DNA of 64,000 nucleotides from Phanerodontia chrysosporium (lineage: Eukaryota > Basidiomycota > Agaricomycetes > Polyporales > Phanerochaetaceae). The first letter of the stretch is position 1, and every line of letters starts with the position of its first letter. Shown in pieces: positions 31,701 through 41,349 of the stretch. Where the stretch lies: NCBI GenBank assembly GCA_001910725.1, contig MJGA01000035.1, forward strand, positions 62,001 through 126,000, written 5' to 3'. Under the pieces are notes generated by a model. It searched no databases. It was not told where the DNA came from and saw only the letters and a program-made list of their open reading frames with translations. Made by a program: the position numbers and the translations under genes.

Positions 31701-32445
31701 GCCAATCCTGAGCGCCGCCTCTTACCCACTGGCGGCCGACCCCCAGCCGGAAGGTTTTCCAACCCCAGCGCGTCCGTAGTGTCAAGTTACTGAATAGCAT
31801 CCGGGTGCGTGCCAATGTCACCTATTGCCCTCGAGCTTCTGTTTGACGTGTTTGCGCGCAGTTCTCGCCGCTCTGCCAGTATTCGTGAAAGAGCGGCGTC
31901 CCACCCTGGCACTTCGCGCGTCGTTAGTAGAAGTCTTTGATGTCCACACGCTCTCGCAAGCGTGATTCTCTTGTGGAAATGAGCCTTGCCGCCAGTGGAT
32001 GGTCCTTGCCCCGGACACCGAGACAAGGCTATTTCGCCTCTGATGCTTGGCAAAGCGTTCGCGCTGCAGTTATTCCCGAAGGAACCGACGACGCATCTGG
32101 CGCTGTCCGCCTTCGGCGCACTCCTTGCGCGTGGGACCGAGTCTGTAGACGTCACTGCTAAGACGCTCACCACGGAGATGCAAACCGTTGGAGGGAAGCC
32201 TTCCGAGTGCCCGCTAGCTTGTTGACAAACCACCCGTAGTCGTACCACTGTCTGTTTAAGCCCATAATCGCTCAAATCTCTCTGTGTCTATGGCCGCGGG
32301 GTGCTGCGCTCCGCTTGGGCGCTTCGAGTCAATGGGTGGCTTCACATTCTGCCGTAACTCAGTGGCAACGATCCCGGCATGAGTGGCTTACAGTATGTTA
32401 TTTAATGCTCTGGCAACCACGCGTACTCTCACTCTATATCACCAA
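31701..32445. other. Intergenic or decayed sequence
   Basis: A short coherent stretch at 31986-32225 (GKAFALQLFPKEPTTHLALS) may be an orphan exon. I recognise nothing else before the second FHA-kinase. Confidence 0.3.
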
Positions 32446-34432
32446 ATGTCGGCTAGTACAACCCAAGTTGCTGAACGTCCTGCTCTCGCAGGCAAACTGG
32501 TCTCCCTCAATTCAAAAGTGGAGCTTACTATCTACTTGCCTTCCGACACAGAATTCAGGCTAGGCAGTGATGCAAGACAATGTCAAGTCCGCTTTCGGGA
32601 CTGCACCAATCTGAGTTGAGCCCGGTCCACTCACCAGGTGTACCAGTCCTCTGACCTCAATTCGCTGAATAGGCCCTGTACACTGCATTTTTCTCGCACA
32701 ACTTGTCGAACCTGCTCCTGGATACAAGCAATTCAAGGTTTTCGTGCGCAATCTCAGCGAGTTTGGCACCTTCGTGAGTCCCTTTCCTCCTTCATATTAT
32801 CTAGATACTCAGTTCTAGATTGACGGGGAACCTGCGGCATGCGACCTTCCCGGCTCACGTATCTGCAATGGATCACGGGTGACATTTGGTGGTTTAGGTC
32901 CAGACGCTCTATGTAAGCATTTGTCGCCTTGGGTTTTCTCCATTCTAACTGAACCCGTACATGAGCATGTGTTTTTTACCTCTTTCAGCCTGGCACTGTG
33001 AGTTTCCGTACATCCTTTGCGACCCGGTTCCCCAGTTGAGCTGAACCGTTTAGGTTTATTCTCTTTTCAAGTTAGGAATAAGGTACTGGGCAACAACCTC
33101 GCTTTGTGTTCCCGACGATGACAGCAAGCAATAGTATAGGCCAGGGGGCAAGTGGCCAAGTGATCTCCGCGATCACTCGAAAGACGGGGGAACAAGTTGC
33201 GATCAAAATCACGAGAAACGAGCTAGTCTCTGGCCGGCTATACAACGATGGCAGGAAAGAATTTGAGGTTCTCAAGAACCTTGACCACGTACGCCTCTCT
33301 TAGCTCATCTGCAGTAGACGTTACGATATGAGACCTATCAGAAACATATTGTCAAGTTACGCGCAATCTTCAGCGATGTATTCGCTTCATGTAGGTCGCG
33401 CCGAAGCGGAGGATGTATTACCGTCACGACTAATCCGATGTTGCAGACATTATCATGGATAAAGCTCTGTCGGACGTTTCCCGGCTCATCGGGGACAGTG
33501 GCTTAGGTGTGAATATGCGTATCATACGACCACCGTCCCATCTAACGTTAGCTCCAGGTGAAATGACAGCAAAAGTGATAGGCAAACAAGCCTGCGAGGG
33601 CTTACGATACCTGCATGCGCAGGGGATAATGCACAGAGATGTGAAGCCCGGAGTACGCCCTACCGCCGGCAGCCTAGCTGTGATCATCACTCAACGATTG
33701 ACAGAACATGCTCGTTTTCTGCCACAATCCTCTCCTAATAAAGCTGTCCGACTTTGGACTAGCTCGGAGAGTGAACGGCACCACTGCGCTACAGGTAAGA
33801 TCCGAGTTGCTCTGACGGCTTAATCTAGCATTGAGATCCGCGCAGACACCCTGTGGAACTATACCGTTCGCTGCACCTGAAGTCACACTCTGCGGCTATT
33901 CAAGCAGTCAGCATTACAGCTATTTGGCAGATGCATTTTCTTTGGGCGTCGCCGTTTATAATATGTGAGTAGCATCTCTTTCAGTGATCACCATGCATTC
34001 ATACGGTTCAGAATCACCGGGAAACTACCTTGGGATGAGGCTTGTGTTGATGTTGACAACTTGGGTGTGGGACGCGATGGTCGTACGGGAGCTCCCAGCC
34101 TCTCCCCGACTCTCAGCGAGTGTGGTGGGTTGTGCTTCGTCTTCAGTGCTTCATACTTCTCACGAGACTTTTCATCAGCTAAGGATTTCATTTCCAAGCT
34201 TCTTGCATGGTTCCCGAAGGATCGCCTCGGCGTCGCACAAGCCTTGTCCCACGAGTGGTTGGAAGAAACCTCTACGCCTAACTATGATCTCGAAACCATC
34301 AAGCCCTACGGTTCCAATTCTATCTGCGCAGCGCTAAATATGGGAATTCCTAATAGCATACTGGCAAGCGGGCAGCCTATACCAGTGGTCAGAGACCCCC
34401 GCCCTCCAGGGGTATGCATTAACCTAGTGTGA
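32446..34432 (+). CDS. FHA-domain Ser/Thr protein kinase, Chk2-like (copy 2)
   Basis: A second gene with the same domain order as the one at 10937. Start taken at ATG 32446 in a frame open from 32383. FHA pieces: FRLGSDARQCQVRFRDCTNL; after an intron FKVFVRNLSEFGTF; after another IDGEPAACDLPGS and CNGSRVTFGG. Kinase: P-loop GQGASGQV (about 33130), VAIKIT, EFEVLKNLDH, YLHAQGIMHRDVKP, LLIKLSDFGLAR, CGTIPFAAPEVT, ADAFSLGVAVYNM, and a C-lobe ending AKDFISKLLAWFPKDRLGVA and HEWLEE. Catalytic Lys, HRD and DFG are intact. The stop is at 34430. At least seven short introns are needed, some with uncertain limits (around 33960-34120). The copy is much diverged from copy 1, so the duplication is old or the two were recruited separately. 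Function in checkpoint signalling is inferred from architecture only. Confidence 0.72.
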
Positions 34433-34499
34433 TGTACAGTACCAACATTGATTCTGCCTCAAGCCCTGGTGTCCTGCATTACGACGGTGAAGGAAAATG

Positions 34500-34700
34500 T
34501 TGCATCTCGGTGTTTGGATTTATCCTTGCGCGTGCAAACGCCCTACACTGGATCAGCACTCCGCGGTCTCCGGCGTCAGGCTAGGGAGACTGTTTTGAAT
34601 CCGGGCTGAATCCGAAACGGCGTTTGTCTTCAATCCGGGCACAATCCGCTTACGTGGGATTTAGGCGCGCGCCTAGACTAGGCTGATGCAGGTCTTTCGT
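34500..34700 (+). repeat. Partial copy of the inverted-arm start (AATCCG cluster + palindrome)
   Basis: Related to 6830-7040: the stretch GATTTATSCTTGCGCGTGC, a CCCTACACTGGRTCAGCACT block, AATCCG at 34598, 34608, 34632 and 34643 (spacing 10 and 11 within pairs), and the palindrome at 34671-34683 followed by CTGAT. It shows that the start of the inverted arms belongs to a dispersed family. Confidence 0.8.
34671..34683 (+). promoter_or_regulatory. Palindrome GCCTAG-N-CTAGGC, copy 3
   Basis: Central base A, preceded by an alternating CG run, 23 bp after the last AATCCG of the cluster. Confidence 0.6.
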
Positions 34701-34838
34701 CTCCGCCGTCACCGTCGTTACTCGTAGTCCCAGCTCGCTCTCGAGTATCTTGGTGTTTCAAGCGCGGTCTCCAAATTTCCCGGCAAGTATCATCCGCGCC
34801 CATACAATGCTGGTCAGCTAGCTTACGCGAGTAGGGCT

Positions 34839-36300
34839 GTGGCTCGATTGACGACCTTTACGTTGCCACACCTGCTTTTCGCTCGAGAGTTGATCGTGCA
34901 TCCGCTCTTGTTGTCCTGCCGCGAAGGGAAGAAGAGCAGACTCGAGAAGGGGATGATGTCCTCAGTTTGGATGAGGACGCCATCCAGGTATATTCAGTCC
35001 CCAGTTTGGCGTGTGCAACTCACTGATCTACGTAGGCTTCAGGTATTCCATAGAGTCACCACCACTGCCGTCCTGGCCTGCTGTACGCGAAAACTGTATC
35101 TTACCTGCAATGCAAGTTTGAGATTCGACTTCCAGAGCGATGAATTGAGTCCATGGCCCCCTGTAGAGTCGCCAAGGCGTGGTCCGATAGACCACCGACC
35201 CGCTGCGGCCTGGGCTATAGAACATGAACGAGGGCACGATGCCAAACGTTGAGCATGCATGTCGCCTCGCCGTTGTAAATCTCAATTGTAACTATGTCAA
35301 GGCACAGCATCTGGACAAGGTCTTCTCATCGCCTGTTTTTTCAACTGCTCCTGTACACCCGTCCGGCACTGACACACCTTTCTCAGGAGCAGACACGAAG
35401 ACAAAAGGTAGCAGTCATCTGGTTCGCGGAAACCTTCAGCGTGCGCGCATGGCCTGCTGAGTTTGGGGAGGAGCAGGGCCGGAGTGTCACCTACTGACGT
35501 GCAGACAAGCGAGACGACAAGCACGAGGGGCTTCGCTACAGCAGACAACGGGTGAGGTGAGTCCGACTGGTGACAATGCTCCTGAATGCGCGACGCTTAC
35601 CGCCCGACAGTTCGCCCTCTTGCGCGCGCCGCGGCCATCACACTGCCACCCGTGTTGCTGCGCAAGTTTTGCTGTCGCCTCTGCCGCCCACCATGCAGCC
35701 TCAACGTCGCATCGCGTCCCGTAAACCGTGGACTCTGAGGTGCCGATACGAGGTGCAAGCCTGCCGCCAGCTCGCATGGTTTTCGACGTCGTTCTCCAGG
35801 GATTCGGCCGTCGGATGCTAATACAGTCATTTTGCCTGCACCGCCGTGTATCGTTCGTCGTTGTTGCTGCGCCCACGCCGCCCTAGCCCTTGCCTCGTCG
35901 TCAGCAACGCACTCACGTCGCCCGCGCTGCTCATTGAGGCGAATTCGGGGCTCGCGCCGGGGAGGGTCAAGCGCGACGTCCTCCATCGCACGCGCCATTT
36001 CTTGGGCTCGTCGTTACCTCCACGAGAGCATGACGAGTGCAGAGCTCATCTACGCGATCTCCTCCCGAGACGAAGCAGTAGCGAGGCTGGAGACGAAGAA
36101 AAGCAAGAAGGCGGGCAAAGGCCGAAAAGCCAGTGAAGCCGGACGAGATCAAGCTTTCCGTGTCCAAATCGACTAGGGACATCGCGGTAGAGACCGTCGA
36201 GCGCCACCTAGGGGCTAAGGAGGCTATACCTCTGCCCGCCGCTCAGGGCGCGAGCGGTGGAGGCAACAGTGTTGCAGCAGCCACCAGGGTGAAGCGCTGA
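34839..36300 (+). CDS. Unresolved hypothetical gene, exon-like stretches
   Basis: Coherent stretches read SIDDLYVATPAFRSRVDRAS with REGDDVLSLDEDAIQ (about 34850-34990, followed by a GTATAT donor), GDNAPECATLTARQFALLRA (about 35573-35640), and a Lys-rich piece ending KPDEIKLSVSKSTRDI and RVKR (about 36080-36300). Splice candidates lie between them, but I cannot join them in one frame. The composition suggests a disordered, possibly nuclear protein. It follows an AATCCG/palindrome element, as does the gene-like stretch after 38130. No family recognised. Confidence 0.3.
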
Positions 36301-36990
36301 GCGCCTCTGTGCAACAGATGCCGTCCATGTCCTCGCGGATGGTGAGTCTTTTTCGCGTCAATGCAGCCTAGCCGCTAACTCCAAACTGTAGTAGACGGGG
36401 AGGGGCACCCCTGACGAGCCGTTGAAGATTGATAGTGAGTCTGGCGGTGAGCCTGCCCTCAGGCGAGCTCCAGGGCTGCGGCAGCCTCCTCCACCCATCC
36501 ACCTAGCTCTAGAACGGCTGTGCGCAAGCACTGAAAGATAAACATCGGGCTCCTCGAGCAGTTGCCTCGACCACAACCACGAAACGTCTACCCAACGCTA
36601 GTTGTTTATCTCATTTTCTATACTGCCTGAGGGCTTTCCGTGCCGGTGAGACCCATACGGCCGCAACGCCTGCCTTCTCGAAGTTTGGCGCTCGATTGGG
36701 CGCCGTTCTCGCGCTGCCTCTTCCCTCTCTCCTCACCTGCTCAACGGCTCTCCTCAAACCCTGGCCCTGTGAAGGGACTAAGAGGCTGTAAGCTAGGTCC
36801 AAGTGCTGAGAGGTGTTGAAAAGCGATAGAGAAAGCCCTGGGTTGCCTGGTGAGTAATAATCACTATTTTCTCGCTTTTTCTCAATCTGCCCAACCTTCA
36901 ACCCTCCAACTGGTCTGCGCAAGCTGCAGACGTCCAGAAAACGCTTGAATAGCGGTACAGACAAAGTAAATCTGCGCGCAAGTGCTGCAG
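36301..36990. other. No gene seen
   Basis: Mixed sequence with pyrimidine-rich stretches. No coherent exon on either strand. Confidence 0.3.
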
Positions 36991-37790
36991 CACCGTGGTA
37001 AGTCCCCATTTGCGTTTGGCCTCGCGTGGAGAACGTCTTCAGGCCAACATCCCTGCTTCCTCGCCTCACACATTGTCATCTGCCTTTAGACGAGGAGAAG
37101 AACAAGATTGCGCGCGCACTCGTCTCCCGACAATCCAGCCTACCCTTTCACTCGACTCCTACGCCTGTCGGGTACTCAGGCCGCCGTCGATCGCGCGCGC
37201 AGGTACGAGAGCGCGAGTACGTGCGTGCACGCTGGACCAGCTGATGCTTGTTCGTCACTCGCAGCTCGTTCAACATAACAATCCTGTCCTTCCTTAGGTA
37301 GCATGCCCCACACCTCAAGCAATGCAGGATCGGTCGATGGAAGGCGCAGGGCAGCCATCGCGCGTTTGTTCGCTGCCCAAGCGGACGATGGAACAGGGTG
37401 AGTGTTGGTTTTTCCTTCGCCTCGTATCTCTCGAACAGTTTGGCGCAGTGCCGACTTCGACGTGGTCTTCCGAGACCCTCAATGGTACTCCGCGCGGACT
37501 GATCTTCGCGAGAGGATCATCGAGATTGTCTACAATTCAGACATCGCGCGTGAAGCACACGCTGTGGGACGATATCGTGTAGTGATAACGTGAGTTTCAC
37601 CGATGATCTGCACATTCATAGAAGTTTAGCGTGGTCTAGCTCAACATGGCATCGAGGTGGACGCCCTGGCGCAGCACATCCCGATCCTGAGTGTCACGTG
37701 CAGGTTTGCGTTTGTGACAAATATGCACCATATTACCGCAGCGAGGACATAATGCACGTCCCTATCGCGCCGGAGCTCTTGGATTAGCTT
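36991..37790 (+). CDS. Unresolved exon-like stretches
   Basis: Short coherent stretches occur, for example DEEKNKIARALVSRQSSLPF (about 37089-37150) and WRSADFDVVFRDPQW continuing to LRERIIEIVYNSDIAREA (about 37440-37585, ending before GTGAGT). They may be exons of one unknown protein continuing from 34.8 kb, but neither start, stop nor joins can be supported. Confidence 0.25.
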
Positions 37791-38039
37791 TCGACACCGA
37801 ACTGGTTTGTGTGTTCATCAATCATACTCTAAGTAAATGCCTTGGATCTCTCAGTCTCCCTAGCGTACGCCGCTTGTTTCACCTGCTTCCCATCCTTAGA
37901 TTCATACCCTGCAACCTGAATGTCGTCTTTTCTCGCTTTGGCATCAGCTGTTCTTGACCTGTCTACCGCAATACACGACACATTCTTCCTGATCCGTCGG
38001 CACGCCACAAGGCCGCCGGCTCGGAGGGGACGCATCACA

Positions 38040-38150
38040 TTGAGCAGCTGCCGAATCTGGTCTGAATCCGACAGCAATCCAACACGTGGACTGAGGTGTG
38101 AGGAGCCAAGCGCGCGCCTAGGCTAGGCTGACTAGGCAGTCCTCTTTCGC
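38040..38150 (+). repeat. Diverged AATCCG/palindrome element (38 kb)
   Basis: One AATCCG at 38065 and an AATCCA at 38076 (11 bp apart), then the palindrome at 38116-38128 and a CTCTTTCGCCTCTGC tail that resembles CTTTCGTCTCCGCC after the 34.6-kb copy. Confidence 0.65.
38116..38128 (+). promoter_or_regulatory. Palindrome GCCTAG-N-CTAGGC, copy 4
   Basis: Here the central base is G instead of A, while both 6-bp arms are unchanged. The arms, not the centre, appear to be conserved. Confidence 0.6.
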
Positions 38151-38209
38151 CTCTGCTTCCACCATGCTTCTACGTTGCTCTCGAGCTCACGAGTAGCTCT
38201 GCATCACAC

Positions 38210-40430
38210 TCTGCAAAGATGTCTGTGCGCTGCTACGGCCTTTGTGGCGGGTACAGCTAGCCATACAGGGTGGACTTGGCGCGAGCGGGAACGTGGGGCT
38301 GGTGAGTCGAGAGTGGCACTTTTTGCGCAGACTTCTCCCAAGTTCGAAGCTGCCGATCTCACGACCTCAGAGCTTGATGTCAAGGCTACTCCTTCTGTGT
38401 CTGCGCGCACCGCAACGCCCAAGCTTGCTGTGGCAGAAACGGAAGATAACTCCCTGACGTCTCCGATACCGCGAGCGAAGGTGCGTGCACGCTCCCTGTC
38501 GGTGGTCGTACCTGCGCACTCAAAGCCCCCTCGTACCCTTGTACAGACACCACCCTTTTTGTCCAGCACAAGTGCTTCGTCCAGCGCAGACGCACCGTCT
38601 AGAACAACCTCGGGAGGTTATCGAACCATCAGTGTAGAGCATGAGTACACGAAATAGCACCCTTGTGGACAGGAACGCGCTGCCTGTGAGTGCTGCGTAA
38701 TCCATGCTGATATTTTTCTTACTGTATCAGCAGCCTGCGCCCGCGTCCCCGCGCCCCCTCAAGGAGTGGGATGACGACATTGTCGTGCTGTCGCACACGC
38801 CATCGCCGCGTATCGTGCCCCCTTCTGTGCCCCCTTCCGTGCCCCCTTCCGTGCCCCCTTCCGTGCCCCCTTCCGTGGACCCTTCCGTGGGCCCTCCCGC
38901 CCGCCGGACGCGACGCTCGCCCGACGCACCCCTGTCGCCGCCTTCGCCACTCCTCCCAGACTCTCCGGTAGTCCCTCTCAACCGGCAGCCCGGCCGCACG
39001 ACACCATGATTACGCGCGTGCGGGCCCGCACCGACGGCCTCGCACCAGGGGCGTGGGTGGGCGGCATGGGAAAAGCGGCGCGCGGGCCGAATTCCAGAGC
39101 CTTTGGACTCGTTCGAGGCGCTGCCGTCACCGAAGAGACGGAAGAAGGCAGCCATAGAGGATGGGCCTGCAGCGGTGCAAGCACCGCCTCTAAGAATGAC
39201 TGCGCTTTTATCGTCTGCGCTGCGAGAGTATCATTCATAATTACCCACGGCGGAGGCCGTTCAAAGCACGGACGGCAGCCGCGACGGACAGTGTACGGTA
39301 TGTCAATCATGACTGCTTTGGGTAAGATATGGTGCTGACATGGCGCTCTGGACAGGGCACAAGAGCATTGCTGCGATGTTTACGGCACCAACGCCGAGGG
39401 AGCCAAAGTCGAGCATGCACTCGACTTTGGTGTGTGCTGGCATCGACGACGACACGCGCGAAAACTCCATCCTTCAGACTCGACATTCCTTCCAAGCGCG
39501 AACCCCAATAACTTGGCACTTGATAACGGTCTCGGCTCCCCGTATACCTCAAGCGCAAACAGCTCTGCTGCGGCAACAGCACTTTCTACCTCCCGTCCAT
39601 CTGTACGCACGCTAGATCTCGCCTATGTTCCGTGAATGATGCAACGCAACTTCTGCAGGACGCGCGGCTTTCGCCAGCATGAAGGCCCTGATCGAAGCTA
39701 GCAGTCGACGCGCCCGTCTTCTTACCCGCAATCTACGACAAGAGTAAGCCGCAACCTCTCTCCCTAGCCGTGTTTACGGCTATCTGACACAGTCCCTTGT
39801 CGGCACCCTCGACCCCAGCAGCAACGGAACTGTCATTGGACGGAGGGCTCGTCACGCCTTCGGACAAGGCGCAAGCGCAGCCCAACCGCCTCTATTTCTC
39901 CCCGTCCGCGGCCCGCTCGACAACCCGGACCTTGTGCCACCGCTGCTCGAGGTCGACGCGCCGCTCCTGAAGTGGGTGCAGGTGCCCGTGGACGCCGTGG
40001 TGCCGACGACGGTGATGGTTTGCCTGCGCAAGCCGCCGACCAAGTCTAAAGCTACTCGTGTGCGTGCTCGAGCGCGAGAGGCTCGCGGGGAATACGTGCG
40101 CGAACTTCTCGCAGCTCAAGGACTACGTCGCGCTCGCCGGGGAGGAGACCGTCGTCATCGTTGGCAAGAAGCTTGGTGAGCAACCCCGCCGTAGACTTGA
40201 ACGTGAACGGGCAACTCCGACCTGGCACAATGATGTGTGTATTCTCCTACCCTTTTGCATTTGCACGCACTGACATGGCATAGCGCGGCGAGATGCGAGT
40301 GTGGCCTGGGCTACGCGTACGACTTCTCGGGGATCAGCTTCGGCCAGGTCAACATGCAGCTTAATGGCCAGATAATCGGTTACCTAGGCTATTCCGCGAA
40401 GCAAAGTGGACTGTGAAGTACAAAGAGTCT
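38210..40430 (+). CDS. Unresolved hypothetical gene, Pro/Ser-rich
   Basis: A run of open stretches on the plus strand: an acidic Ser/Thr-rich piece (about 38320-38655), a Pro-rich piece containing the PPSV minisatellite (38730-39008), SFDSTFLPSANPNNLALD-like sequence (about 39465-39635), and a last part around 39830-40420 with ALAGEETVVIVGKKLG and SGISFGQVNMQLNGQIIGYL. Several donor- and acceptor-like sites occur between them. The product would be largely disordered. I could not derive one consistent gene model and recognise no domain. Decay is possible. Confidence 0.3.
38818..38889 (+). repeat. 12-bp minisatellite, six units (PPSV)
   Basis: Six tandem copies of CCCCCTTCCGTG (first and last with one or two changes), encoding Pro-Pro-Ser-Val in the coherent frame. 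Confidence 0.9.
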
Positions 40431-40440
40431 GGGTATGGCC

Positions 40441-40536
40441 AGGCTAACCAGTCCTGGTACGACCCCGGACTCAGGCTAACTAGTCTTTGTACGATCTTGG
40501 ATTCAGGCTGAATAGTCTCTGTACACCCTGGATTTT
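40441..40536 (+). repeat. Three 32-bp tandem repeats
   Basis: Units 40441-40472, 40473-40504 and 40505-40536 each begin AGGCT and contain AGTC..GTAC. Divergence rises from copy to copy. They end directly at the AT-rich island. Confidence 0.85.
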
Positions 40537-40540
40537 ACGT

Positions 40541-41190
40541 CGATTTCTGCTTTGCTTTCTTACGGTTTTTTTCCACTGTCTTCTACCCCCGAAAACCAGA
40601 CAATTTTTCAGGATTTTGTTCTATCCACGAAAAAATTGAATGTTTATGTGCAAAATCATGGAAAATTCTCGCATTCCTTCCATTTTCGCTCCCAAAATTC
40701 TGCAGTAAAATCGGAAAATAAAGCGCAGATAAAACCGCAACTTGAACTTGGTATTTGTCCGCGGTTTTCTCGCACGAAAAACTGAGGACAAATAGCAGGT
40801 TTTACTGTCATTATATAACCAGATTTCATCCGGTTTATGAGGCACAAAAACCGATAAAAAGTTTGGAGTTGATTGCTCGGTTTGTGGACGTAGAAAATCA
40901 CATAGAAATCATTAATTTTAATCGCTGTATTTGCGAGATATATTACCATATTTTTTTGTGGTTATTTCGTGCGATAAACAGGAATAAAGCCAGGTATAAT
41001 CTTCAGCAAAAACCGGGGACAAATCTGAACACAAAGTTGAAGTTTTCTCTCAGTAAGTTGCTGCCGATAATCACACTGAATATATCAGACTTTATTCCTG
41101 TTTTTTGGACGAACATATCAGAAGAAAACTGCAGGTTAGTCTTCCGGTAATAAACCAGTTTTCACAAGTTTAAAACCGCAGTTACCACCC
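40541..41190. other. AT-rich island with repeated AAAACCG / CGGTTTT motifs
   Basis: About 650 bp with roughly one third G+C by eye, in sharp contrast to both sides. Exact AAAACCG occurs at 40731, 40847, 41009 and 41172, and its complement CGGTTTT at 40563 and 40762. GGACAAAT occurs at 40786 and 41017, and its complement at 40753. Segments around 40735-40770 and 41007-41045 form an imperfect inverted pair. Open frames on both strands (for example minus 40949-40656) show no recognisable protein. It could be a foreign or plasmid-like insert, a decayed element, or an origin- or centromere-like AT tract. Confidence 0.6.
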
Positions 41191-41349
41191 TGTGATACAG
41201 CATGATTTGTAAGCGTCAATCAGTAAAATCTGCTACGAACTGAGCCCTCCCTTTGTAGACACAGCTCCCCTCCACCGGTGCGACATGGAAAGTATCAAAA
41301 ACAACTGGCACTCGCCATTCGTATATGGCAAACCAGCGTAGCAGGAAGC

